Below the pieces are notes generated by a model, which was not told the origin of the DNA, did not search any database, and saw nothing but the letters and a program-made list of their open reading frames with translations. A stretch of 64,000 bases of DNA. Source: Bacteroidales bacterium (lineage in GTDB: Bacteria > Bacteroidota > Bacteroidia > Bacteroidales > UBA932). The position numbers were made by a program, and so were the translations under genes. Below, piece after piece: positions 1 to 7,191 of the stretch (position 1 is its first letter; every line of letters starts with the position of its first letter). The DNA is taken from the NCBI GenBank assembly GCA_015060255.1, contig SUYV01000002.1, forward strand, positions 1 to 64,000, given 5' to 3'.

Positions 1-25
1 TACATATGAATACTTTTTTCATTGG

Positions 26-472
26 CTACTGGTTAAAGAGGTGGATCTTTTCATCTATTCCGTATTGTTCCAGAACATCGATGTGGAGCCAGGCAACTCC
101 GTTTTCCATCCTGATAGGATGAGGAAGCCTGTCAGCATTCTCGATGATCTTCTGCCGAGCCTCTTCCGCAGTCATACCCTGCACAGAGAAATCGCCAGCC
201 TTACCAAGAACATGAGCCGAAAGATATGACACACTCTTGTTCGCGACCATCTTACACTTATTACAGCGAAGCCCCCTCTGCGTATATTCCCCGATATTGC
301 AATACATCGGAACGCCAAGAATATCCTTCCTGATCACATAAAGCGTCTCAAGAAATGCCGTATCAAGAAACTGCCAGCAGCGCTGCCCCCACTTCCGATA
401 AGCATGAGGGCACACAAGTTCCTCAATACTGAAAAACTGCCTGACTTTGGTTATAAGATCTTTCCGTTCCAT
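26..472 (-). CDS. Phage endolysin, peptidase M15-like (D-Ala-D-Ala carboxypeptidase fold)
   Basis: Probable prophage lysin that cuts peptide cross-links in the cell wall. Counted from an upstream in-frame ATG at 514, it has the M15/hedgehog zinc pattern: SAHxxGxAGD (His101, Asp108) and WLHID (His144). A CxxC pair (84, 87) is also present. I prefer the ATG at 472, giving 148 residues, because it starts 4 nt after the holin stop; the upstream start would overlap the holin. The C-terminus is complete. There is no signal peptide, which fits export by a holin. Family assignment rests on motif reading only. Confidence 0.7.
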   Translation of the reverse strand: MERKDLITKVRQFFSIEELVCPHAYRKWGQRCWQFLDTAFLETLYVIRKDILGVPMYCNIGEYTQRGLRCNKCKMVANKSVSYLSAHVLGKAGDFSVQGMTAEEARQKIIENADRLPHPIRMENGVAWLHIDVLEQYGIDEKIHLFNQ

Positions 473-476
473 ATCG

Positions 477-977
477 TCAGTGTTTACTATTCTCCAGAAT
501 CTGCCGCGCCTCATCGTGCGAAATCTTCATCTTATCAGCAATCTCACCGACCAGATACTTCCCGAAAAACCGGACAAAAACGAAATCCGGCTTGATGATG
601 AGAATATTTCCTGCAGAAGAAAACAATTCAACGGACGTCGCAATAACAGCAATAATCTTGACAGTAAGCCCACTCGTCAGCCCAAGCATCCTCTCCGCAA
701 GAAGAACAATGCTCATCGCCCCGATATAGACAATGATCTTGCAGAACGTCTCACGCAAAAGATACGAAAGAACAAAATCGTGTCGTTTGACAGCCGACGC
801 TATACCCCAAGCCATATCCCACACAATGGCAATGAGAACAAGAAGAAAACTCCCGGAATCATTACCCAACCACGCAAGATACGCACTGAACAAGGCAATG
901 ATCCATCCAAACAAATTACTGAATACCTTCTGTATGCTATCGAGAATCCTCTCGAAAACGATAGATAACTGTGTCAT
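477..977 (-). CDS. Phage holin family protein
   Basis: Small membrane protein of about 166 residues from the ATG at 977. It has an N-terminal amphipathic stretch, a hydrophobic segment around residues 15-30, a second (VLIAIVWDMAWGIAS) and a third around residues 70-85, followed by a charged tail. This is the pattern of Bacteroidetes prophage holins, which open the inner membrane so the lysin can reach the wall. It lies 4 nt upstream of the M15-type peptidase, the usual holin-endolysin order. A longer reading to an ATG at 1082 would begin upstream of the predicted transcription start near 1074, so I reject it. Confidence 0.65.
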   Translation of the reverse strand: MTQLSIVFERILDSIQKVFSNLFGWIIALFSAYLAWLGNDSGSFLLVLIAIVWDMAWGIASAVKRHDFVLSYLLRETFCKIIVYIGAMSIVLLAERMLGLTSGLTVKIIAVIATSVELFSSAGNILIIKPDFVFVRFFGKYLVGEIADKMKISHDEARQILENSKH

Positions 978-1040
978 AAATACTGTGTTTAACGGTTGCT
1001 CAAAAAATGCATCCCCAACAGGAACTGGCACAGTACAGAA

Positions 1041-1073
1041 CAAAAAAAGGGACTCGGCACCACTGCCAATTCC
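1041..1073 (-). promoter_or_regulatory. Possible transcription attenuator in the holin leader
   Basis: Read on the minus strand, the sequence right after the predicted start site forms TTGGCA-GTGG-TGCCGA (6 bp) followed by GTCCC and seven T. That is a compact terminator-like hairpin about 30 nt into the leader. A longer imperfect inverted repeat (1021-1030 with 1064-1073, one mismatch) could form an alternative fold that excludes it. This is an inference from base pairing only. Confidence 0.35.
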
Positions 1074-1079
1074 CCAGCA

Positions 1080-1087
1080 CAAAGATA
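1080..1087 (-). promoter_or_regulatory. -7 promoter element for the holin-lysin pair
   Basis: TATCTTTG on the minus strand matches the Bacteroidetes TAnnTTTG -7 consensus exactly. It predicts a start near 1074, about 97 nt ahead of the holin ATG at 977. The stretch from 1088 to 1204 shows no gene on either strand that I can support. Confidence 0.5.
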
Positions 1088-1204
1088 TGATAAATTGCGA
1101 TTTTTACTTAATTTTGCAGTGAATTTGCAAAGCAAGTTCAAATTTTTCGTCACGATCCCGCAGATATCGCAAGATATTTCCGGGATCATTTCTCTTTCAA
1201 CGAA

Positions 1205-1241
1205 GTGGGTACATTCAAAATGTGGGTACAATGTGGGTACA
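1205..1241. repeat. Three direct copies of GTGGGTACA
   Basis: Exact 9-bp copies start at 1205, 1222 and 1233. They lie between the prophage lysis genes and the terminator of the tRNA operon. Short repeated sites at this place could bind an integrase or excisionase, or mark the attachment region. No function can be proven from sequence. Confidence 0.5.
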
Positions 1242-1254
1242 TTTTGACCCTCCC

Positions 1255-1291
1255 AAAAAGAAAGACCCACTCAGAAGTGATTCTGAATGGG
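1255..1291 (-). terminator. Terminator of the tRNA-Glu/tRNA-Ala operon
   Basis: On the minus strand, CCCATTCAGAA and TTCTGAGTGGG form an 11-bp stem (one G-U pair) around a TCAC loop, followed by TCTTTCTTTTT. It begins a few bases past the tRNA-Ala 3' end. Confidence 0.8.
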
Positions 1292-1295
1292 TTCG

Positions 1296-1372
1296 TGGTG
1301 GAGATAGTCGGAGTCGAACCGACGACTTCCTGCTTGCAAAGCAGGCGCTCTAGCCAACTGAGCTATACCCCC
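1296..1372 (-). tRNA. tRNA-Ala (anticodon TGC)
   Basis: The minus strand folds into a full cloverleaf. The acceptor GGGGGTA pairs with TATCTCC, the D-arm contains AGCTCAGTTGG, and the anticodon stem is CCTGC/GCAGG with loop TTTGCAA. The T-arm contains GGTTCGACTCC. Discriminator A and the CCA end are encoded at 1299-1296. It is the second gene of a two-tRNA transcript, and its 3' end faces the prophage. Confidence 0.95.
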
Positions 1373-1418
1373 GTATGTTTAAGAACTTTTGTGAAAAAAG
1401 CAGTCTGGATGACTGCTT

Positions 1419-1493
1419 TGGTAGTCGGTAGGGGAATCGAACCCCTATTGCAAGATTGAGAATCTTGAGTACTAACCGTTATACGAACCGACC
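1419..1493 (-). tRNA. tRNA-Glu (anticodon CTC)
   Basis: Minus-strand cloverleaf. The acceptor GGTCGGT pairs with ACCGACT (one G-U), the anticodon stem CAAGA/TCTTG encloses loop TTCTCAA, and the T-loop is GTTCGATTC. CCA is encoded. Anticodon CTC reads GAG, so this is the rarer Glu isoacceptor. It precedes tRNA-Ala by 46 nt in the same transcript. Confidence 0.92.
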
Positions 1494-1512
1494 ATGTTAT
1501 CGTTTGGGATTG

Positions 1513-1543
1513 CAAAGGTACGCAAAATTTTTAATGTTCCAAA
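1513..1543 (-). promoter_or_regulatory. Promoter of the tRNA operon
   Basis: The minus strand has TTTG (1540-1543), a 19-nt spacer, then TACCTTTG (1513-1520), which is a full Bacteroidetes -33/-7 pair. It lies about 20 nt upstream of tRNA-Glu. Confidence 0.75.
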
Positions 1544-1574
1544 TTTTTCTGCGAAAAAATTGCAAAAAATGCAG

Positions 1575-1943
1575 TTATTTCAGGAAAACGAAGAAAACAG
1601 CCATGATTAGGCAGAAGAAAGCGGCAAAGTGGTTCCACTGAAGCGATTGTCCTTTGAACATTACGGTAACCAGAATCGTGAATACTGTCAGTGAGATCAC
1701 CTCCTGAATGATCTTCAGCTGCATGAGGTTGAACGGACCTCCGTTTTCAATATATCCTATTCTGTTTGCCGGCACCTGGGCGCAGTATTCCAGGAATGCC
1801 ACTCCCCATGAAAAGAGAATGACAAGAATTAGTGGCCAGCTTGTAGAGATTTTCATCTCCTGAAGCTTCAGATGGCCGTACCAGGCGAATGTCATGAATA
1901 CATTCGATGCTATCAGAAGGAGTATTGTCCAGATTGCTTTCAT
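1575..1943 (-). CDS. DMT-superfamily small membrane protein (DUF486)
   Basis: Protein of about 122 residues with four hydrophobic segments (roughly residues 3-22, 35-52, 70-92 and 100-120), the DUF486 layout of the drug/metabolite transporter superfamily. The motif SNVFMTFAWYGHLK near the N-terminus and the central EYCAQVPANRIGY are typical of the family. Substrate unknown. I chose the ATG at 1943 because the -7 element at 1963-1970 rules out an upstream ATG at 1991. It is a single gene divergent from glmM. Confidence 0.8.
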   Translation of the reverse strand: MKAIWTILLLIASNVFMTFAWYGHLKLQEMKISTSWPLILVILFSWGVAFLEYCAQVPANRIGYIENGGPFNLMQLKIIQEVISLTVFTILVTVMFKGQSLQWNHFAAFFCLIMAVFFVFLK

Positions 1944-1962
1944 CGCGTATGGGTTTGGGGTG

Positions 1963-1970
1963 CAAAAGTA
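1963..1970 (-). promoter_or_regulatory. -7 element for the DUF486 gene
   Basis: TACTTTTG on the minus strand, about 20 nt before the ATG. It is back to back with the glmM promoter. Confidence 0.6.
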
Positions 1971-2002
1971 ATATTTAATTTGTAATTGCACTCATAAAAA
2001 TG

Positions 2003-2010
2003 TAATTTTG
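2003..2010 (+). promoter_or_regulatory. -7 element of glmM, nearly touching the start codon
   Basis: TAATTTTG ends at 2010 and the ATG is at 2018. The predicted transcript start (about 2014-2016) would leave a leader of only a few bases, so glmM is probably translated from a leaderless or nearly leaderless message. Confidence 0.6.
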
Positions 2011-2017
2011 CGTGGTT

Positions 2018-3469
2018 ATGACACTTATAAAATCTATTTCCGGAATTCGTGGCACGATCGGAGGCGCTCCGGGCGAGGGTCTATCGCCACTTGATATAGT
2101 GAAGTTCACTTATGCATATTGTGAGAAGATGCGCGAGCGTCGTCCTAAGCCTTGCAGCGAGCATTACAAGGTGGTTGTGGGCAAGGATGCGCGTCTTTCC
2201 GGTGATATGGTCGAGCATCTTGTGTGTGGTACTCTGATCGCGTGCGGAGTCGATGTGGTGAAGGCAGGATTCTGTTCGACGCCTACGACAGAGATGGCCG
2301 TGGTTTTCGAAGAGGCGGACGGCGGCATTATCCTTACGGCGTCTCATAATCCGAAGCAGTGGAACGCCTTGAAGCTTCTCAATGAGAAGGGAGAATTCCT
2401 CAATGCAGCGGAAGGCGCAGCTGTTCTTGCATGTGCAGAGGCGGAAGATTTCAACTTCGCGCAGGTTGATGACCTTGGTATGATCGAGGAAAAAGATTTT
2501 ACAGATGCTCATCTTGATGCAGTGCTTGCTCTTCCTGCTGTGGATGTGGAGGCAGTACGTGCAGCCGGCTTCAAGGTAGCCCTTGACGCGGTCAACTCGG
2601 TCGGAGGCATCATAATGCCTCGTCTTCTTGAGCGCATGGGTGTCGAATGCGTATGTGTGAACTGTGAGCCTACAGGCGAGTTCGCGCATAATCCTGAGCC
2701 GCTTCCTTCAAATCTTGTAGAGCTCAGCGAGGCGGTTGTAGCAAACGGCGCTGATTTCGGTATCTCGGTTGACCCAGACGTGGACCGTCTTGCGCTTATC
2801 TGCGAGAACGGTCAGCCTTTCGGCGAGGAGTATACTCTCGTGAGCGTGGCGGATTACCTTTTCTCTAGAGTATATAACGAATCCCTTGAGACAGGAAAGT
2901 CTCTGGAGGAAGTTGCCGCTCCATATCAGATGACAGCATCATCAAACCTCTCGTCTTCACGTGCGCTTCGTGATGTGACCGAGCAGTATGGCGGAGAGTA
3001 TTTCGCAGCAGCGGTTGGCGAGGTCAATGTGACTACAAAGATGAAGGAGTGCGGAGCTCTCATCGGCGGCGAGGGCAATGGAGGCGTCATCTATCCTGCA
3101 CTCCACTATGGACGAGACGCGATGGTCGGCGTGGCTCTCTTCCTTACCAACCTCGCATATAAGAAGATGAAGGTTTCCGAGCTTCTCAAGACCTATCCTC
3201 AGTATGTGATCGCCAAGAACAAGATCGAGCTTTCTGACAGCGCTCTCATAGACAGGATCCTTGAAGAGGTTAAGACAGTCTTCGCTGCAGAAGACATCAA
3301 TACGATTGACGGTGTGAAGATCTCTTTCGAATCACGCAAGGAATGGGTTCATCTTCGTCGTTCGAATACAGAGCCTATCATCCGCATTTATGCTGAGGCT
3401 TCAACAAAAGAGGCCGCAGACGCGCTTGCGCAGCAGATTATAGACATAGCAAATAAAATCATCGGCTAA
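2018..3469 (+). CDS. glmM: Phosphoglucosamine mutase / phosphohexomutase
   Basis: Cytoplasmic alpha-D-phosphohexomutase of 483 residues. The probable reaction is glucosamine-6-P to glucosamine-1-P for UDP-GlcNAc and peptidoglycan synthesis. Four family landmarks are visible: TASHNP with the phosphoserine (Ser109), the metal loop DPDVD (252-256), the sugar-binding loop GEGNGG (351-356) and the phosphate loop RRSNTEP (447-453). A GTG at 2012 is in frame, but the ATG at 2018 fits the promoter better. Stop and start overlap in TAATG with the NamZ-like gene. A phosphomannomutase or phosphoglucomutase role cannot be excluded by motif alone. Confidence 0.85.
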   Translation: MTLIKSISGIRGTIGGAPGEGLSPLDIVKFTYAYCEKMRERRPKPCSEHYKVVVGKDARLSGDMVEHLVCGTLIACGVDVVKAGFCSTPTTEMAVVFEEADGGIILTASHNPKQWNALKLLNEKGEFLNAAEGAAVLACAEAEDFNFAQVDDLGMIEEKDFTDAHLDAVLALPAVDVEAVRAAGFKVALDAVNSVGGIIMPRLLERMGVECVCVNCEPTGEFAHNPEPLPSNLVELSEAVVANGADFGISVDPDVDRLALICENGQPFGEEYTLVSVADYLFSRVYNESLETGKSLEEVAAPYQMTASSNLSSSRALRDVTEQYGGEYFAAAVGEVNVTTKMKECGALIGGEGNGGVIYPALHYGRDAMVGVALFLTNLAYKKMKVSELLKTYPQYVIAKNKIELSDSALIDRILEEVKTVFAAEDINTIDGVKISFESRKEWVHLRRSNTEPIIRIYAEASTKEAADALAQQIIDIANKIIG

Positions 3470-4536
3470 TGTTCTCATTCAGGACAACATCTTTAGAGGA
3501 ACAGTTGGACAAGGCCCTGCAGGAAGGCAGGGTCGGATGTTTCTGTACACAGAACTGCTGGGATGCCAAGCGCGGCAGGTATATGTATGATATTTTTCGC
3601 GAAAGGGGAAATCTGGAAATAATATTCAATCCCAGGGATACCGAGCTTACTCCATTGACAAATCATATCGAGTTTGCAGTGGAGGACCTTTCCGGCCTGA
3701 ATGCCGTTGTTGTGGAAATACAGGATGTAGGAATAAGGTATTTCAATTATACCAAGGATGTGATGCATCTTATGGATGTGCTTAAGTCTATGCAGGATGA
3801 TGCTCCATCTCTCTATATCGTAGACCATATAAATCCTTCTGGCAGGATTGTCGAGGGAACTATGCCAGCATCGGAATCAGAAAGCTTTGTGCCTAAGGTA
3901 GCTCATCGTCATGGACTTACGCTAGGCGAGCTGGCAAATCTGTACTATCATGAGATCGGAGCCAAGTTTGCTTTGCACGTCATCTCTGCCTTGGGTACGG
4001 ATGCGAATCATCACCTTTTGCCATGGACTATTGCTCCTGCTTCGGATATTCCGGGGTTGTTTACTTGCGATATGTATAGTGGAGGAGGTCTGTGGAACAA
4101 TACCAATATATCACCTGCGATAGGTACTGCACGTCCGTACGAGTATTTCGGTGCTCCGTTTGTCAAGACGGCCAGCAGGGAGCCTGTTCCGGTTGCAGAA
4201 GGAATCCTGCTTCGCCCTTGCTCATTTACGCCTTCATGCGGAAGATACGCTGGGGAGAAATGCTTCGGCTATCAGCTTATGAGAGAGCCGGGTGTAGAGT
4301 ATCATTCTTTGATGCATACCCTTCAGCTTATGAGATTCTTCCGTGAGAGATATGCTGAATTCCGCTTGGAAGACGGATTTGAGGCCAAGCTTTCGGATCC
4401 TGTGCTTCTCGGATATGTAAAGGGAGAAGTCTCATGGGAGGAAATGCGTGAGCATATGAAGGTGGAAGAGCAGAAATGGATCAGGAAGGCAAAGAAATAT
4501 CTTCTATATGATGACCAGCCTTATCGTATCAAATAA
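3469..4536 (+). CDS. NamZ-like exo-beta-N-acetylmuramidase family protein (DUF1343)
   Basis: Protein of 355 residues with DUF1343 landmarks: VVEIQDVGIRYFNY near residue 85, DHINPSGR near 123, and GTARPYEYFGAP near 225. Characterised NamZ proteins release N-acetylmuramic acid from the non-reducing ends of glycan fragments. The gene overlaps the glmM stop by one base, tying it to amino-sugar metabolism. Two oddities: no signal peptide is visible, although Bacteroidetes NamZ enzymes are usually exported, and the chain is somewhat shorter than the usual ~400 residues. It may be a cytoplasmic recycling enzyme or an inactive paralogue. Confidence 0.75.
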   Translation: MFSFRTTSLEEQLDKALQEGRVGCFCTQNCWDAKRGRYMYDIFRERGNLEIIFNPRDTELTPLTNHIEFAVEDLSGLNAVVVEIQDVGIRYFNYTKDVMHLMDVLKSMQDDAPSLYIVDHINPSGRIVEGTMPASESESFVPKVAHRHGLTLGELANLYYHEIGAKFALHVISALGTDANHHLLPWTIAPASDIPGLFTCDMYSGGGLWNNTNISPAIGTARPYEYFGAPFVKTASREPVPVAEGILLRPCSFTPSCGRYAGEKCFGYQLMREPGVEYHSLMHTLQLMRFFRERYAEFRLEDGFEAKLSDPVLLGYVKGEVSWEEMREHMKVEEQKWIRKAKKYLLYDDQPYRIK

Positions 4537-4548
4537 ATGTCAAAAGTG

Positions 4549-4579
4549 TTGTTAGTTTGAAAAAAAACACTTACTTTTG
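4549..4579 (+). promoter_or_regulatory. Promoter of rpmE2
   Basis: TTG (4549-4551), 20-nt spacer, TACTTTTG (4572-4579), then a leader of about 35 nt before the ATG. Confidence 0.7.
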
Positions 4580-4616
4580 CGCCGCAAAATTAGTTAACTA
4601 AATTTTTATAAGCATT

Positions 4617-4865
4617 ATGAAAACAGGAATCCATCCCGAAACCTACCGTCTTGTAGCTTTCAAGGATATGTCAAATGATGTAGTGTTCATCACCCGCTCA
4701 TGCGCGAACACTAAGGAGACCATCGTAATCGAGGGAGTTGAGTACCCGGTTGTAAAGCTTGAGATCTCTAACACTTCTCATCCTTTCTACACTGGTAAGA
4801 TGAAGCTCGTCGACACTGCAGGTCGCGTTGACAAATTCTATCAGAGATACGCAAAGAAGAAGTAA
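4617..4865 (+). CDS. rpmE2: 50S ribosomal protein L31, type B
   Basis: 82 residues, the normal size for type B L31. It starts MKTGIHP, contains the family-typical SNTSHPFYTGK near residue 52, and ends FYQRYAKKK. It lacks the CxxC zinc ribbon of type A L31; its two cysteine-poor halves match the zinc-free form. It binds at the subunit interface of the 50S ribosome. Single-gene transcript with its own promoter and terminator. Confidence 0.95.
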   Translation: MKTGIHPETYRLVAFKDMSNDVVFITRSCANTKETIVIEGVEYPVVKLEISNTSHPFYTGKMKLVDTAGRVDKFYQRYAKKK

Positions 4866-4888
4866 TTCTTCCAAGACATATGGTACAG

Positions 4889-4921
4889 GAACGGTTCGCA
4901 GATTGCGGGCCGTTCTTTTTT
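4889..4921 (+). terminator. Terminator of rpmE2
   Basis: GAACGG (4889-4894) pairs with CCGTTC (4910-4915), followed by six T. The T run overlaps the stop codon of the convergent pseudouridine synthase gene (4920-4922). Confidence 0.75.
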
Positions 4922-6548
4922 ATCGATATATCTCAGAAAAGCTTTCAAAGGTCATCGATTCACCTGTCGCAGGATGTCGGATCACAAGTTCTGCTGCATG
5001 CAGGCAAAGTCTTGAATGGCTTTCTCCTCCATACAGCAAGTCGCCGACAATCGGGTGACCCAAGCCGCGGATGTGTGCCGAATGCACTCTCAACTGATGG
5101 GTACGCCCTGTCATGGGGCGGAAAATGATATCTATCTGGCCGTTTTCACGGATATCCTCTACTTCAAAATCCGTTATGGCCTCTTTGCCCTGTACGTCAT
5201 CTGCCTTCTGTCTTGGCCTTTCGTCATAATCCGAACTCAGTGGAATGATGACGCGTCCTTCGTCTCCCTTCTTCAGGCATATGCCTTCTTCCGGATGTGA
5301 AAGTCTTGCACGATAGGTCTTTTTTATGGTGTGTTCCTCAAACTGCTGCCTGAGATTCACGGCAGAGACGGGATTCCTGGCGAATACCATCACACCGGAG
5401 GTGTCCATGTCAAGTCTGTGTACGCTTTCAATATGCCCGTAGACCTTTTCAAGCCTTTCCTGTATTGATAAGATTCCGTTCATTCCTGGTACGGACGGCA
5501 CCCCGGATCTTTTGCTGATGACAATGATGTCTTCATCAATGTACAGAGCCTCTGGAATATACCCGGCACATTCCTCAGGACTGTCGGATGTGCTGATGCG
5601 TATGCCTTTCAGCATGTAGGAAAGCAGCGGCTTGCATTTGCTTGTGCAAGACGGGTAGAAGTGTCCTTTAGTCCTGACGGCGCTTTCCGGTGATGCTCCG
5701 TACCAGAATTCGCCCATTGCTATGGGTTTGAGATCATGTCTGTATGCATATTCCAGCATTTTGGGAGCAGCGCATTCTCCTGTCCCGCCAGGAGGTAATA
5801 ATCCGTCCTGGGAAAAGATTTTATAGATGGACGAACGCTCTCCATTTGCGTTGTGTACCACGTATTGCCTGAAGATCCATTCCTGCAGGGCATCAGACAT
5901 TTCCTTGCGCTGTCTCTTCAGGTCGGAAATCTCTCTCGTCAATGTGTCCAGGGTCTGATTCAGTAATGAGATCCTGTTTTCCCAGGACATCTTGAGTCTT
6001 TTCAGTTCAGCCTTCTCAAACTGACTCTCTTTTATGAGCATGGCAAGGCGTGAGGAGTCTTGAGTCTCGCATCTGATTTCATCCCGTTCAGCCTTGAGAA
6101 TCTGCATACGGGCCTTCTGAACCTTGAGGGCTTCATCCATGTCGTGGCGTGCTTTCTCAATCTCCTTCCTTATTGACGATAATTCTTCGGATTCAGTCAG
6201 TTGCCTGATGCGTTCATTGATCTCGGATATCTCCTTTTCCTTGACTTTAAAATAGCCGTCAGGAGAAGTGAGGTCATATATTGGAGAGACGAAACCTTCA
6301 ATTTCGCTTCGGCCTCCTGTATTACCGGAGAATCCTCGAAGATATCCAAGCTTTCCTTCAGAATCCGAAACAATCAGGACTCCTAGCATCTTGCCCTCGG
6401 CAAATGAGGAAGATAATTCCGGAGTGGCGTCTATATGCATGATCGTCTCCCATGCTGCAGCTTGTACGCATGGATGCGGACGATACCTGAACGGGTCTGT
6501 AAACCCTTCCTGAAGTTCAATGTGCGAGTCTTTAGGCAGGGGATGCAT
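4920..6548 (-). CDS. RluA-family pseudouridine synthase with long coiled-coil N-terminal half
   Basis: 542 residues. The C-terminal ~210 residues are an RluA-type catalytic domain with HRLDMDTSG (377-385, catalytic Asp380) and a conserved GRTHQLRVH motif near residue 500. The N-terminal half contains a FRYRPHP motif (20-26), a charged coiled coil (about 102-225), and a domain with GTGECAAPKML (256-266) and FYPSCTSKC (298-306). This architecture is known in Bacteroidetes, but its RNA target is not evident. It overlaps nth by 17 nt and is probably the last gene of the ftsE-nth transcript. Confidence 0.85.
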   Translation of the reverse strand: MHPLPKDSHIELQEGFTDPFRYRPHPCVQAAAWETIMHIDATPELSSSFAEGKMLGVLIVSDSEGKLGYLRGFSGNTGGRSEIEGFVSPIYDLTSPDGYFKVKEKEISEINERIRQLTESEELSSIRKEIEKARHDMDEALKVQKARMQILKAERDEIRCETQDSSRLAMLIKESQFEKAELKRLKMSWENRISLLNQTLDTLTREISDLKRQRKEMSDALQEWIFRQYVVHNANGERSSIYKIFSQDGLLPPGGTGECAAPKMLEYAYRHDLKPIAMGEFWYGASPESAVRTKGHFYPSCTSKCKPLLSYMLKGIRISTSDSPEECAGYIPEALYIDEDIIVISKRSGVPSVPGMNGILSIQERLEKVYGHIESVHRLDMDTSGVMVFARNPVSAVNLRQQFEEHTIKKTYRARLSHPEEGICLKKGDEGRVIIPLSSDYDERPRQKADDVQGKEAITDFEVEDIRENGQIDIIFRPMTGRTHQLRVHSAHIRGLGHPIVGDLLYGGESHSRLCLHAAELVIRHPATGESMTFESFSEIYR

Positions 6549-7191
6549 CAGAGTGTGATGTTATTGAAATGTATTCTCTGCAATATTCTTTCAGCCCGCA
6601 GGAGTTACATTTAGGCTTGCGGGCTGTGCAAACGTAGCGTCCATGAAGTATCAGCCAATGATGTGCCTTTGGACGTAGTTCCGGAGCGAAACCGTTTGTC
6701 AGGTCACGTTCAACCGCTTCGACTGTCTTGCCGTCTGAAAGACCTATGCGTCTGGAAACCCTGTAGACATGGGTGTCAACGGCTATCACGGGCTTGTCAT
6801 ATATTACAGATGCAATGACATTTGCTGTCTTGCGTCCGACTCCCGGCAATGTTTCCAGCAGTTCTGGTTCAGATGGCACCGTTGAACCGAAATCATTAAC
6901 CAGTTTCTGGGCCATTCCTATAAGATGGCGGGCTTTGTTGTTCGGGAATGAAATTGATTTTATCATTCCGAAAACCTCGTCAAATGATGCCTGTGCAAGG
7001 TCTTCCGGGGCCGGGAAGCGCAGGAAGATCGCAGGCGTATACATGTTGACCCTTTTGTCCGTGCATTGGGCTGACAGTATGACGGCTATGAGAAGATGGA
7101 AAGGGGAGTCGTAATGAAGCTCCGTCTCGGCTATTTCCATGTTCTCGGAAAACCATCTTGTGATGTGATGGAAGAGGTCCTTTCTTTTCAT
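6532..7191 (-). CDS. nth: Endonuclease III (DNA glycosylase/AP lyase)
   Basis: 219 residues, usual family length. It removes oxidised pyrimidines and cuts abasic sites in base excision repair. The helix-hairpin-helix is LPGVGRKTAN with catalytic Lys121, the conserved Asp139 lies in VDTHV, and a C-terminal [4Fe-4S] cluster motif is formed by Cys188, 195, 198 and 204 (C-x6-C-x2-C-x5-C). Its ATG overlaps the ftsE stop (TGATG), and its end overlaps the pseudouridine synthase gene. Confidence 0.95.
   Translation of the reverse strand: MKRKDLFHHITRWFSENMEIAETELHYDSPFHLLIAVILSAQCTDKRVNMYTPAIFLRFPAPEDLAQASFDEVFGMIKSISFPNNKARHLIGMAQKLVNDFGSTVPSEPELLETLPGVGRKTANVIASVIYDKPVIAVDTHVYRVSRRIGLSDGKTVEAVERDLTNGFAPELRPKAHHWLILHGRYVCTARKPKCNSCGLKEYCREYISITSHSDASPA

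Larger units (their letters stand above)
1..1250 (-). mobile_element. Right edge of an integrated prophage (partial)
   Basis: The first ~1.25 kb carries a lysis pair (holin, then an M15-type peptidase) read leftward, a phage-like leader, and a cluster of short direct repeats. It stops just past the 3' end of tRNA-Ala, and tRNA 3' ends are classic tyrosine-recombinase integration sites. No integrase, structural gene or second attachment site lies in the window, so the element extends to the left and its exact right boundary is unproven. I place it between the repeats (1205-1241) and the tRNA terminator (1255-1291). Confidence 0.55.

Noticed and set aside
447..968. Open frame of 173 codons on the plus strand over the holin gene
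   Set aside because: Antisense to the holin, rich in Asn/Lys/Arg without domain features, and no promoter in front. The minus-strand frame has membrane segments and a lysin partner.
989..1270. Minus-strand frame of 93 codons between the repeats and the holin
   Set aside because: It would cover the promoter, attenuator and repeats, has no recognisable pattern, and overlaps the holin leader.
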